Assembly: GCA_954871525.1 (NCBI GenBank)
Contig: OX940864.1
Span: 22,438,001 to 22,502,000, forward strand
Length of the DNA: 64,000 bases
DNA from: Parietaria judaica
Taxonomy: Eukaryota; Streptophyta; Magnoliopsida; Rosales; Urticaceae
Direction of reading: 5' to 3'
The notes under the pieces are model-generated. The model searched no databases. It was not told where the DNA came from and saw only the letters and a list, made by a program, of their open reading frames with translations. Below are positions 1 to 11,310 of this stretch, one piece after another. How positions within the stretch are numbered: position 1 is the first letter of the stretch; each line of letters starts with the position of its first letter. The position numbers and the translations under genes are program-made.

Positions 1-333
1 TCTAATAGCTTGGCCAAAACCCCAATTACACAAAAAAATTACCGAACTACCCTTTATGGCGTAATTATAGCTTAATCAATAAATGGAATTAAACTAAATA
101 TCGTAAAGGACATATATTTCCCCGCGACGCTTGTACATGAGAAGTGTGCGCCTATCATGCGCCTCTTTGGAATTGATTGTAGTTTTTGTATCTATTTTAT
201 GAAAAGATGGTAAAATCAAGTATTCATTGAGTGTGATTAACATGTAATAATTTCAGTGATTGTAATGATTTCTTCTTTATGAGGAAGCTATGCTTTCCAA
301 TTCATGTTCTAAGAGATTACGTTTCTTTTTTAG

Positions 334-1451
334 GGCGCGGCATTGATACTGTAGTTATGAATCCGCCTTTCGGAACCCAGAAAAAAGGCGCTGATATGGA
401 GTTCCTCGCCATGTCTTTGAAGGTAGGTCATTTTCTGTTGAAACCAAAAATCTCGAATACTTAGTTGTTCTAAGAAGATATTCCTGATTTTCTCCTTTTG
501 TCAGATTGCTTCCCAAGCGGTATATTCCTTACATAAGACCTCAACAAGAGATGTAAGTCACTCTCCATAATCTGCGTTTATCAGAGTAGTGACTGTGATC
601 CGATAATAAATTGGCGATTAGATCCTTCTCCATGCTCCTTGAGAAGCATTTTTTATCGCGGGTCTACCTGTAAGAGCATTGGACTAGCTTGTGTATGACC
701 CGCTAATAAGGAAGTTGTTTTGATTAGTGTCTTATTTTATTAGGGGTTATTAGGGTATTTTACACTAAATATGTGATTAGGGTTTGTAGTCCTATATATA
801 TATATGCGTTTAATTTAGGTTCAACTGTTACGTTTGATTAGTAGAAAATTTCTATTGAATATCAGTATGAAAGTTCTGGTCCTGATCTCGAAGAAAAGAG
901 CGTTTATATTGTAAAACTTTTGTTGATTAATAAAGAAAGGGGATTCACTAGCTTATTGTAAACGTTCCTGAAAGAAAAAACATCCCTTCAATGCTGTATA
1001 CAAAATGTCCCTTTATACGGGTTTAGATGGCGTAATTATCTTTTCCTGCTTGGTGTATAAGAGTCTTTTAATCGCGAAAAATGGCATTAATGCGATATTT
1101 TCTCGTCTTTTCAGCACGTGAGAAACACTGCGTTGCGGAGTTTCAATGCTAGCAGTGCCGAGGTTTTGTGCGAGGTACATTGAAGCTTGCTTTTTTTTTT
1201 TTCCCTCTTCTTTCTCAGTAATTAAACTGCCATCGGTTTAACTTGCAAAAACATTTACAACACTACTTCTGTCTATCCACCGTGGAGAATTTCATGAATA
1301 ACCAGCGCGTTCATGGACGATTCTAAATGTGCGTTGCGTATTTCTTTTTTGTTGTCAGCTTCGGTTTGACGTCCCGCAGATGTACAAGTTTCATAGGAAG
1401 AAGGAGGTGGATATTGCTGTGGATCTCTGGCGATTTGTGCCCAAAAAATGA
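334..1451 (+). CDS. METTL5: METTL5-like rRNA adenine N6-methyltransferase, 3' exons (partial)
   Basis: This is the C-terminal part of a METTL5-type SAM-dependent methyltransferase. The family, with TRM112, makes one m6A in 18S rRNA. I read four exons: 334-422, 505-552, 1115-1174 and 1359-1451, all joined by GT-AG introns in a consistent frame, ending at TGA 1449-1451. Exon 334-422 carries the catalytic NPPFGT motif of N6-adenine methyltransferases. The next exons read AVYSLHKTSTRDHVRNTA, and the last contains LRFDVPQMYKFHRKKEVDIAVDL, here described rather than quoted further: the family's conserved Y-K-F-H-K/R-K-K C-terminus followed by a short basic tail. The upstream Rossmann exons with the SAM-binding glycine motif lie left of the window, so bases 1-333 are read as intron. 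The gene converges on the EF-Ts gene, with about 1 kb between the stop codons. The identification is firm; the 5' end cannot be seen. Confidence 0.88.
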
Positions 1452-2486
1452 ATCCAAGTACCTCATGTCTGCATACTACTGCCAAAAAAGATGTAGAAAC
1501 GAATCTTGATACGTCATTTGCATGAGCTCTTTTGTGTTTCAAGATCATGTTTGTTTTTTAGGATAAACATCCCACATTTTGTCTTCTTTTTTTTTTCGTG
1601 ACCGGTCCATCACTTTGTAAAATGACTATCTTATCCCCGACTTTGTATTTATGTTCATATGCAGCCCTTCGGCCACTGTGTAAACAAAATTTCAAATTTT
1701 ATGAGTGGCTAGATGAGGGAATAAGCACAATTTTTTTTGTAAATATCTTTCAAGACCTTGACTTTGTACTTTGTCTCAACTCTTTATACAACCCGTCAAA
1801 TGTTCTAATCATTAATATATTTCTGATAGTAACTTGACGGAAGGGCTACATAATAAGGATAAAAATACAGACTTAGAGTGTGATAGTAATTTACAAAGTG
1901 TGTTATGTAAGGACAAAACTACGAAGTGTGGATGTGATAGTAATTTTACGAAGCGGGCTATTTGAGAATAAAAATACAAACTTAGAATGATCCGGAATAT
2001 TTTATATTTATTTTTATAGCAATTGGAGAAGTCGTAATAAAATTAGGTAAGAATCTAAATTCAGTATGCAAGATCACATTCTTCCAAAAAATGAGGCTTT
2101 TAAGATTTTGAACACTGATGAAATGGCTATCTACGAAATAAGTAATCACAAATTCAATTAGTTAGTGGTTCGAAATGACTTGTAAAAATATGAGAGAACA
2201 TGCTATTTATTTAGTATGTTATCTATAATAAAGCATGAAAAAACACGCATAATAAATTGGAAGAGATTATTAGCACATTACCATTGGAATTGGTATAAGA
2301 AATGTAAAATTGATTACAAAAATGCCTCTACAGAATTGCCTTTCTGTTATTTCATACAACAAAGAGTTAAATGACCTCTCTGCCCCCAAAATGGTTTTGC
2401 TGTGCATATAAATACAATTCTCTTTTTTCGCCTCAAATCACAGCAAAAATGTGATCACTTGGATTCAAAATTAGTTTCTCAACTCT
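1452..2486. other. Intergenic region between two convergent genes
   Basis: This stretch holds the 3' ends of the METTL5-like gene and, on the opposite strand, of the EF-Ts polyprotein gene. It is AT-rich. There is a short imperfect direct repetition around 1855-1985, where a block describing 'gtgatagtaatttac..aagtgtg' recurs. I see no further gene, RNA or clear transposon end. Confidence 0.5.
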
Positions 2487-5400
2487 CTAGGCCTCGCCGA
2501 GGGTGAACCGGACGAACCTTCGCACCTTGATGTTCTCCCCGAGGGTGGCGACGGTTTGTTTGAGCAAGTCCTTCACCAAAATCGCGTCGTTTTTGACAAA
2601 CGGCTGCTCCAGCAGAGCGAGCTCTCCAAGCCTCTTTGCGACCCGACCCTCCACGATCTTCTCCCTTATGCTCTCCGGCTTTGACCGGAGATCCTCTCGC
2701 TGCCTCTCGAGCTCTTTCTCCTTCTCCACCACATCGTTTCCGACATCGTCGACTGACACAAAGCTCACGCTAGGGCATGCCACCACTTGCATTGCCAAGT
2801 CGTCCACCAGCTCCTTGAACGCCTCGTTTCGGGCGACGAAGTCCGTTTCGCAGTTGACTTCGATGAGGACACCAATGCGCGAGTCGTGAATGTAAGCGCC
2901 AATCCTGCCTTCCGCCGCGAGCCGGCTCGATTTTTTGTCGGCCGACGAGAGACCCTTCTTCCGGAGGTACTCTTGCGCCTTCTCCATGTCGCCGCCACTC
3001 TCCGACAGAGCTTTCTTGCAGTCCATCATTCCGGCCCCGGTTTCATCTCGTAGCTGTTTGACCAGTGAAGCGGACACAGCGACGGTCGGAGGCCTGCGAC
3101 AGAAGGGTATATATGTAAAGCATGAAAGATGCTTTCTAGATTCCGTTTAGAGTTATAGGTGCAGTTTTTTACCGCTTCATATTATAAAGTTTTTTTGTAA
3201 ACCGCTTCATATTATAAAGTTGACGTGGGGAGAACACATCAATCAATGAGCAAAGTTCAGGTGCATGTGTGCAATTTACGAGAAAGTTTTACTTACTTTT
3301 CGACAGTCTCCTTCACCTCTTCCGGCGAAGCAGGAGACTCGGCTTTCGGTGCTGCCTGTTTCGCTGTTGTTTGGGCCGCGACCTCAGCAGCGAAATCCTG
3401 ACTCTTCTTTTCCAGGCCCTCTCCGAGATTGTAGCGTACAAATCTCTTGACTTTGATGTTTTCCCCAACGGTTGAGATCGTTTGCTTCACCCAGTCCTTC
3501 ATCAAAACCTTGTCGTTCTTGATGTAGGCCTGCTCGAGCAACGCCAGCTCATCGAGCCTCTTCTTGACCCGGCCGTCGACGATTTTCGACCTGATCTGCT
3601 CCGGCTTGGAGGCAAGATCTTCCTTCTGCATCTCGATCTCCCGCTCCTTGTTGACGAGCTCCTCGGGGACGTCTTCCGAAGCGATGTATTGCACTTGAGG
3701 GCACGCGGCGACTTGCATCGCCAGGTCATCAACCAGCTCCTTGAAGATCTCTCCCCGGGCGACAAAATCTGTCTCGCAGTTAAGTTCCACAAGCACACCA
3801 ATCCGGCTGTCGTGAATGTACGACCCTATCCTTCCCTCAGCAGTGGCTCTGCTGGCCTTCTTTTCTGCGCTCGCCAAGCCTTTCTTCCTGAGGTATTCCG
3901 TTGCTTTGACGATGTCACCTCCGCTCTCAGAGAGCGCTCTTTTGCAGTCCATCATTCCGGCTCCGCTTTCTTCTCGCAGCTGCTTTACGAGCGCCGGTGA
4001 TATTGTTGCTGCATTAAATGCATTGAACAAAGACTACTAAAACAATCACATGAAAAAGCTTTACCTGTTCTAATCTAAATGGTAACACGATAATCTCGAC
4101 ATACAACAAGATCTAGCAGAATGACGAGGAAAAGCATTTGGAGTGATAGCTCTCATAAAGTGACACTGTTTTGCAAATGTAACTATGAAAAGCATTTTGC
4201 GTTCTCCGAGAATCGACTTTTAAAAGAAAAACTAAGTTTCGTGAAAAATGTCCAACAAAAACAGCAGACACTAGAACAAAAAAACGAAGAAAACATTTTA
4301 CACAACCTCAACCACTTTCACTCATTTTTTCTTCCTTGACACTGGAGCTACGCACCTTTAGCGGCTTCGGAAGGAGGATTGTCGGGTTGGGAATCTGCAC
4401 TGGCGACGCTGCCGTTAGTATCGGACTCAGAGGTCTGCTCATTCTCAGGAGCTATTTCTTCTGGAACTTTTTCCTCGGCTTCTTGTACTGCCACCTCATC
4501 CTTGACTGTAGTCTCCTCGGCTACTCGCTCTGCAACCTCGTCCTTCACTGCGGCATTCTCGTCTTGTTGTGCAGCAACCTCGTCCTTAACTGTAGCCTCC
4601 TCGGCTACCGGCTCAACAACCTCTTCCTTCGTTGTCTCATCCTCGGCTGTCACCTCATCCTTCACTGTCGTCTCCTCAGTTACCGGCTCTATAACCTCTT
4701 CTTTCACTGTCGTCTCCTCGGCGACCGGCTCTACGATCACTTCCTTCACTGTTGCATCGTCGGCTTCTTGTACTGCCACCTCAGCCTTGATTGTCGCCTC
4801 CTCGGCTACCGGCTCTACAATCTCTTCCTTCACTGTTGCATCATCGGTTTCTTGCACTGCCACCTCATCCTTTACTGTCGTCTCTTCGGCTACTGGCTCT
4901 ACAACCTCTTCCTTCACTGTCGCATCCTCGGTTTCTTGTACTGCCACCTCGTCCTTAATTACCACCTCCTTGGCTTCTTCCACTGGCAACTCGTCCTCAG
5001 CTTGTTGTTCATCAGTGGTTTCTGCTTCAGTAAGGACGCTACTAGGGGTGGAAGCCTCCGTTGCAGTCTCCTCGGGTTTTTGTGGGACCTCTGGTGCTAC
5101 AGCTTCTTCGACTTTCTCCCTCTCATCGAGGAAAGCAGAAATATCCTTGTTCTTACGGAAGGCCAGCAAAAACGGGTTTGTTGCGGTGTGTACAACCCCT
5201 TGACCTACCGGAACATCCGTCTTTTGAATGTTCTCTTCCTTCTTCATCGTCAATGTCAGTTGTCCTCTGCTGATACGCAACACCCGTACGCTGACTTCTT
5301 GACCGACCTCAAGAGTACTCTCACCCATCATGGTTCCAAATCCGTCATCAATTTCCTCTGATATGGGCAGGAATCCTTCCTCTCCCTCGGGAAGAGCAAT

Positions 5401-6141
5401 GAAAGAACCGGCCTTATTCATGTTCTTCACAGTACCCTCTAGATCTTGTCCTTTGGCAAATTTCGAGGCTTTTTTCGGGTCACCCTTCCTTTGCCCGGGC
5501 CTCGAACTGTTCTTTCTGCCTGGCCCGCCCCTTTCATTGCCACCATCGTCGTTTTCACGCATCGAAAGAGAAATCCGTCCGGACTCCATATTCGCTTCGA
5601 GCAGTCTAACCTTCACTTCTTGCCCAACGGAGACGACGCTACCGACTTCCTTGACGAAGCTATCGCTTAACTGCGAAACGTGCACGAGGCCGTCCGTGAA
5701 GGCTCCGAAATCCACGAACGCACCAAAAGGCTGGATTGACCTTACTTTACCGGTAAACGTTGCACCAGCAACGAGCTCCTCATTGCCGACAGGAGGCATG
5801 TCGCTTTTCTTAACCGGCCTTGCACGTTTAGACTGAGATGGGGCGTCATCGGATTGCACTTCACCAGAAACCGACGACTCTGGTTCTTCCACAGCCACTT
5901 CAGTTTCCGTGGCACGTAAGAAATGGATTCTCGATTGGCTGTGCAACGAACAGCCCCTCCCGTAAGGTGAGAGCAACCGGAAAGAAGCCGAACGTGACAG
6001 CAGAAAACTCTGCGGGCACGAAGCATTTACAACGGCTCTCCTCGACAAGCCGAGCCGTGCGGAATAGTTCCTTCTTGTAGTGAATGCCGTCCCGGGAATA
6101 AGCGAAACATTGCTTATGGAATACGGAATTACTGGTGTCAT
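2487..6141 (-). CDS. PETs: Chloroplast S1/EF-Ts polyprotein (PETs; EMB2726-like)
   Basis: The protein combines a plastid S1-type ribosomal part (PSRP-7) with two elongation factor Ts modules, which recycle EF-Tu GDP in chloroplast translation. The exons are complement 4356-6141, 3297-4008 and 2487-3093; phases match at both junctions and give 1034 residues. Order of parts: transit-peptide-like N-terminus (about 1-90), S1 domain about 125-195, S1 domain about 230-302, an acidic tandem-repeat linker about 390-555, EF-Ts 1 (about 597-830) and EF-Ts 2 (about 838-1034). Each EF-Ts module has the helical start ([11 protein letters not shown]) and the EF-Tu contact motif CETDFVAR. The ATG at 6141 was chosen because it opens a serine-rich, transit-like start that matches plant orthologs. 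The Arabidopsis ortholog is embryo-essential and, as I recall, about 950 residues; the extra length here is mostly linker. Both introns place a stop codon in the first bases after the donor. Confidence 0.95.
4480..4965 (-). repeat. Acidic tandem repeat inside the EF-Ts polyprotein linker
   Basis: The coding strand repeats a unit of roughly 33-35 codons about five to six times. Each unit alternates '[13 protein letters not shown]' and '[14 protein letters not shown]'-like halves, rich in Glu, Val and Thr. The units are close but not identical in sequence, so the array is moderately old. It lies between the second S1 domain and the first EF-Ts domain, in what would be a flexible linker. The antisense strand therefore has long open frames rich in Ser/Thr or Leu/Cys, which are by-products. 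Confidence 0.9.
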
Positions 6142-6690
6142 ATTGAATCAAACTCAAAGTAAGTTGAGCAGCCACTCTTTCATCAACACCTCATCTGCAA
6201 AACACAACGCCTCTTGATTCAACCATTGCAAAATTCTTCAACCCAAGAAGGAATTAAGTTCAATTCAGTAAAACAGACATTAAAATACCATTAAGACATT
6301 GGAAAAAGCACGAAGAGTGAAAAATTCTCACTCGAGAAGTGAAGAACAGTGAAAGAGAAAACAACCCACTTGCAAAATCTCACGACTAAGTGAAATTGAG
6401 TAGGCTCGTGATAGAGAAGAGTGGAAATATGAAAGACCCAGAAGCGTTGGTGAGAAGAATATCACCTTTGAGTAGTTGAAGAAGCCGTTGCGATTCTGGG
6501 TTCGATGGTCTGTGTTCATGGGAAATGAAAGGTGAAGCTTTTATGTATATATCATCCTTATCTTTGCTGAAACTGGAAGTGGATGGCTAAGCTCAGCCAA
6601 AGCCGAAGCCATCCTGCTTTGGGCCTACCTAATATGGGCCCACCTTTGGGAAAAAGGATCTTTCTTCAAAGCCCACAAGATATATGTCTT
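6142..6690 (-). promoter_or_regulatory. 5' UTR and promoter of the EF-Ts polyprotein gene
   Basis: Upstream of the ATG on the minus strand lies a likely leader to about 6515 and an AT-rich TATA-like stretch at 6541-6553. Further up there are three site-II/GGCCCA-type motifs: TTTGGGCC at 6618-6624, the palindromic TGGGCCCA at 6635-6642 and AAAGCCCA at 6668-6675. Site II elements bind TCP factors and are common in plant genes for ribosomal and organelle translation proteins, which fits this gene. The start site is inferred, not seen. Confidence 0.6.
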
Positions 6691-7566
6691 TTACAAATAA
6701 AAGTTGAGATATTCAATATCATGGAACATCTTTTTATCTTTATTTTTTATAATTAAGAATGAAATGAAGAATTATTTTATTACAGCACTTAAAATATTAG
6801 ATTCGACTTAAGACATAAGAATCTCCGAAATTCTGATATACTTCATTGTAAAAAATCGATAAAAGGCTATTATCGAGATGATTTATCTCTATCTATTAGT
6901 ACTAGAAATAAAGTTTTTGGAGACTATCATATTTGTTTTAGGGAAAGGCCTCTCACCGGGGTTATTTCGCAAAGACTTGTGTAAGGAAGATGATCGTGAA
7001 CGAGTTTGAATGCAATAAAATCAATTTATACATATATAGAAGAAGAAGAAAAATTATGTTGTAACTTGGCGGATACATGATATAAATATTGTTGGGCTAA
7101 CTAATGTACAAGGGGATGATTAAGTATAATTAAGAGTGAAAATGAATTCTTTTGATGATTTAAGGAGGACAAATGAGAAGGAAAAAAAAAAAGACAAAAT
7201 GTGAACAAAATTTAAATCTTGAAAGAATCATAGCATCAATGAATTTCTTGATTTTGTTATTTTCTTGATTTGATTAAGTGTTTTTCTAGGGGATGATAAA
7301 CTAAGTGTTTATTGAAATTTTGATTTTGTTATTTTCTTGATTTGATTAAGTGTTTTTTTAGCGGTTGAATTAGTTTTTTATTTATTTTTTATTATTGATT
7401 GGATAAAGTGTTGATTTTGTTTTCTTGATTTAACTGAGTGTTTTTTTTTTTAGTTTACTCTTTATTTTGGTTGAATTAGTTTTTCTTGATTTTGTAGTGT
7501 ACTATGTGTTTTTTCTTGATTTTACTGAGAGTTATTTGTTTATTTTAGATTTTGGGTCAATAGAGC
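6691..7566. repeat. AT-rich spacer with degenerate short repeats
   Basis: No gene is visible. From about 7240 to 7545 a degenerate unit built on 'ttgattttgttattttcttgatt(t)gattaagtg' recurs four to five times with gaps. The block ends at the target duplication AGAGC (7562-7566) of the large LTR element. Confidence 0.5.
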
Positions 7567-8592
7567 TGTTGAGGGCAAAAGCGTCTCAAACAATCACGAC
7601 ATTACACGTGGTAACGCCGTTTTTATGTTTTCCGAAGAAGAAGAAGGCCATTAGCTTCCGTTGATATCGTTGTGAGATTTCATGTAGGAGATGATAAGAA
7701 TTTCAAGAAGAGAAAAAGATAATACTCAAGAACTTCCACTAGATTGCATAGTATGGTCACTATCCGTGTCATTTTCTGGTGCAAAAATGGTGTTCAGCCC
7801 TTAAGTACAAGTTTTTCTCCAAGAGTACAAAAATGGAGAGAAAATGAATGTTCAGAGGTTGATGATGATGGAAAATCTCTAGGGCTTCTCTATTTATAGA
7901 CGCCTTAACGGGCCTCTAAGTGGGCTTTCATTACAAAATGTAACCCTAACTATGTGGTCCCGGTTAGGGGTGAAAATAAAACCCGAAAACCAGGTAAAAA
8001 TCCGAATCCGAATTTAAAACCCGAATCCGAATCCGTATCCGGATTCGGATCCGGGTACCCATACCTGGTTTCAAAACCGGGTTCGGGTACCAGGTATTAA
8101 AATCATAGAAACAGGGTACCCGGTACCCGGTTTAATACCCGATTTTTTTTTAATTATTCTATTTTCCTTTAATTTTTTTTTAATTTTTTTTATCTCATGT
8201 TTATTTGACTTGTAATACTTTTTTTTTATTGTCATATTATATGTTTACAATTGATGTTGATGATGCTTGATGCGCGGAACGAAAAAATGATGGCGAAAAC
8301 AAAGAAAAAACCGCAAAACTATGTTTTTTTTATGCATTTTAATTTTAAGACAATGTATGTATGTTTTTATTTATGAGACAATGTTTATTTTGAGATAATA
8401 TATTTCAAAAAAAAAACAAAAAAAAAACAAACGGATCCGGGTATAAATCCGAATCCGGTTGAAACCCAAATCCGTTTGTCAAAACCGGGTACCGAATCCG
8501 GGTATCAAAAACTAGATACCCGGATTTCGGGGTACCCAGTTTTTGGGTACCGGGTATCAATTTTTAGATACCCGATTTTTGGATCCGGGTAC

Positions 8593-9783
8593 TGTTGATG
8601 TCGGATTTCGTCAAATCCATCCTCAACACAACTCGTGTCGTTTTGTCCCTAAAACGACGTGAGATGAGGGCGGGGAAGTTCGTTGACCGATGGTCAACCA
8701 AGGAACATCCTCGAGGAGGTTTAACCCGCGACGAAGTCTGACTAGGGCAAAGGTAAACCGCGACGAAGCGTCCCATCACGCCTCGACGAGGGGCATCGAC
8801 GACTAGGCGTGCAGAGCCGAATGACCATTGACGAGACGTGCATTTAATGATGTCCACCTACCCATTCGACGAGAGGCATCGACGACGAGGCGTGCAGAGC
8901 CGAATGACCATTGACGAGACGTGCATTTAATGATGTCCACCTACCCATTCGACGAGAGGCATCGACGGCGAGGTGTGCAGAGCCGAATGACCATTGACGA
9001 GACGTGCATTTAATGATGTCCACCTACCCATTCGACGAGAGGCATCGACGACGAGGTGTGCAGAGCCGAATGACCATTGACGAGACGTGCATTTAATGAT
9101 GTCCACCTACCCACTCGACGAGAGGCATCGACGACGAGGCGTGCAGAGCCGAATGACCACTGACGAGATGTGCAATTAATGCTGCCCACCTACCCATTCT
9201 AGCCAATTGCTCTAGAAGGACGTAAGGCATGGGTTAACCATGCCTTCCTCGAATCACTCCTGGGAAAGCTAGTGATGGGAGGTGGCAAAAGGCGGGAAAA
9301 GTGTGAGAAGGCAAATGTAAACTCTATAAAAGGCAAGTTAAGCCTAATAATAGATTGGGGGGGGGGGGGGGTCGGAAAGGAAGAAGAAGGAAGGATCCAG
9401 GGAGAAATTATCCCAGAAGAGAGATTCGGCCAGGGGAGAGAGGGTGGAGATTCGGCTAAGAGAAACAACCAAGAGAAACCACAAAGAAAGAGAGAAAGAA
9501 AGAAGAAATAGAACACACAAACCACATTGAACTACGTGATGACCTGATCCCGGTATACCGGGTACGTAGGCAGCCTCGCTGAAGCTGGCGAGGCTTCAGC
9601 GAGGCGCGGCATCAAATCATATCCTATTTTTATCCTTTTCCTTCGATTGTCCAGCTAACAAACGGGAAAAACTGAGTCCTTTTCGGGAACATAATAAATC
9701 AGGAATATTCGTGTTCATATCATTATTGTGTTCTTTCGATTATTCTTGTGACTGAAAGAGGGTGGTGCAAATCGCCCTCAACA
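8593..9783. mobile_element. Solo LTR inserted in the hAT element
   Basis: The sequence begins TGTTGATGTCGG and ends CCCTCAACA, with a perfect 5-bp duplication GGTAC (8588-8592, 9784-9788). Orientation by comparison with the LTR at 62721-63480, which is followed by a primer site, is plus. A TATA-like 'ctctataaaaggcaag' at about 9322 and an A/G-rich stretch after it mark the transcribed part. A G run lies at 9358-9370. It is longer than its relatives at 59080 and 62721 because of the 83-bp array inside it. Confidence 0.92.
8783..9196. repeat. 83-bp tandem array in the solo LTR
   Basis: About five units follow each other with an exact 83-bp step: the landmark 'ccca(t/c)tcgacgagaggcatc' recurs at 8861, 8944, 9027 and 9110, and its degenerate end at 9193. 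Units differ at only a few bases. The first unit, from 8783, is slightly diverged. Confidence 0.93.
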
Positions 9784-10149
9784 GGTACCGGGTACCTCAA
9801 AAAACCCGGGTACCCGACCCAGTTTCACCCCTAGTCCCGGTGGTCCTGGGTCGTTGCTCAATTAGCTGAGGTGGTATCCAGGCTGGCAAGGTTTGTCTGA
9901 TCCTTAGGGGACATGTCTATGTGAAGGAATATGCTTTATTCGTACTTGAAATGTCTAGCTCGTCACATGTGGTACCAGCTGGTCGATCACTTTGGTACCG
10001 ATTGGTCGGTCAATTTGGTGTCGACTGGTCGGTCACCTTGGTGCCGACTGATCGGTCACTTTTGTGCCGACTGGTCGATCACTTTGATTAATGTCCTTCC
10101 TTCTCTTTTATCCATCTTCAAATAAATAGGGTAAAATAATACCCTAACA

Positions 10150-11034
10150 GCTAGCCCCCTTGTCCATTGAGTATGTAATGCTTGATGGAATATTTTATGA
10201 AGACAACCGTTGATGCCGAAAATTAGCTCAACACTGTTGCGGTCCACTTGTCCGGATTGGGCCGGGCCCCTCGTCGTTTGTTGACTTTCTTTTGGGCTTG
10301 GGGCTTGGACTTCTTGGATTCTAGAGGTGATGGTGATGCCGCGCGTCGTTGAGTGTAGTGAGGTTTCCTACGTACCCATTTGTAGCCGGATCGGTTCATC
10401 TCGTAGTTCAAAGCAGGTGTTGATGGAGCCGGACGGCGCTTAGACCTTCCTCTGGTGAGTCGGCGATTCTTCCGGTGAACCAGGGGGCCGATGGCGAAGA
10501 CGAGATTCAGACGGCGCTCGGACCTTCCTCCGGCGCCTGTTCACTAAGCTTGAGGCTAGAATCCGGTGGATCGGACCCTCCACTAACCGTCGGACTGGGA
10601 CCGGGTCCTCTGACTCGTTACCACAAAGTCCTAAGACTCGGGATATAGGTCGATGACCGTTGAGAACCAGAACCTCCGTAGGGCAGGTCAACGATCGGAC
10701 CCTCCGCTAAACGTCGGACCGGGACCGGGTCCTCCGACCCGTTACCGCAAAGTCTTGGGACTCGGGATATAGGTTGGCGACTGCTGAGAACCGGTTCCGA
10801 CCTTAGTCGGAGATTTATACCGACTAAGGTCGGAATAGAGAGAAAACAGTGTTTATCGCTATATAGAGCGTTTGAATCCGAGTTACCGTTTGTTCAGAAT
10901 GAGCTTCTATTTATAGAAGAGTCTAGGGACCTATAAATAAATAATAATTATTTGCTAGAGGCCTTAAAGTAATTAAATATTACTTTGCGTGGCCTGTGTG
11001 GCTCGCGTGGCCATTAAATATTACTTCGCACGGC
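10150..11034. repeat. Interior of the LTR element: polypurine side and 124-bp duplication
   Basis: Bases 10150-10203 are near-identical to 12305-12358, the sequence next to a second LTR-like end. From 10204 the two diverge. GC-rich DNA follows. A block beginning 'tcggaccctcc' is present twice, at about 10571 and 10695, 124 bp apart. An inverted repeat sits at 10796-10834. No credible protein is seen; the GC content differs sharply from the surroundings, so this may be a further inserted element whose ends I could not define. Confidence 0.5.
10796..10834. repeat. Perfect 15-bp inverted repeat with 9-base loop
   Basis: The arms TCCGACCTTAGTCGG (10796-10810) and CCGACTAAGGTCGGA (10820-10834) are exact reverse complements around a 9-base AT-rich loop. 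Both strands could form a stable stem. It lies directly after the second 124-bp repeat copy. Confidence 0.9.
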
Positions 11035-11310
11035 CTGCTAGGCCACGCTAGGCCACGTTAGGCCACGCTAGGCTACGTCAGGCCACGTTGGGCCTTGCTG
11101 GGCCACGCTGGGCCACGTCAGGCCACGTTGGGCCTTGCTAGGCCACGCTGGGCCACGTTGGGCCATGATGGTTAGGCCACGCTAAGCCACGTTGGGCCAC
11201 GCTGGGCCACGTTGGGCCATGATGGTTAGGCCACGCTAAGCCACGTTGGGCCACGCTAGACCACGTTAGGCCACGCGGGGCTACGTGGGGCCACGCTGAG
11301 CCTCTCGGTT
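11035..11310. repeat. GGCCACG minisatellite
   Basis: About 25 tandem units of 10-11 bp of the type 'ggccacgctg' and 'ggccacgttg' alternate. A longer duplication of about 54 bp containing 'ggccatgatggttaggccacgctaagcc' is laid over it (about 11155-11255). Open frames across it simply translate the repeat. Confidence 0.88.

Larger units (their letters stand above)
7965..9833. mobile_element. Non-autonomous hAT element inside the LTR
   Basis: The termini are TAGGGGTGAAA at 7965 and TTTCACCCCTA ending at 9833, flanked by a perfect 8-bp duplication GTCCCGGT (7957-7964, 9834-9841). An 8-bp duplication with (C/T)AGGGGTG ends is the hAT signature. The comparison with the uninterrupted LTR at about 15660 confirms the insertion point. 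The interior next to both ends is rich in CCGGGTACC and CCGGATTC runs, as in subterminal transposase-binding repeats. No transposase is present. A solo LTR occupies most of the element. Confidence 0.92.
7567..10149 (-). repeat. 3' LTR of the gypsy-type element, split by a hAT insertion
   Basis: The LTR halves are 7567-7964 and 9834-10149, about 706 bp once the insert and one 8-bp duplicate are removed, against 668 bp for the partner LTR. Most of the size difference comes from extra copies of a short 'ggtcggtcactttggtgccgact' unit near 9980-10085. The right boundary is followed by the polypurine tract and interior sequence. Confidence 0.88.

Noticed and set aside
279..464. Start of the methyltransferase at the ATG at 279
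   Set aside because: The bases before 334 are intronic (T-rich tract and TAG acceptor at 331-333), and the family has a much longer N-terminal domain.
4336..5361. Long plus-strand open frames over the EF-Ts gene (341 and 274 codons)
   Set aside because: They are antisense to the acidic repeat linker; their Leu/Cys- or Ser/Thr-rich repeats are just the other strand of the tandem codons, while the minus strand has conserved domains.
8783..9196. CRISPR-like array
   Set aside because: Units are contiguous 83-bp copies with no variable spacers, in a plant LTR.
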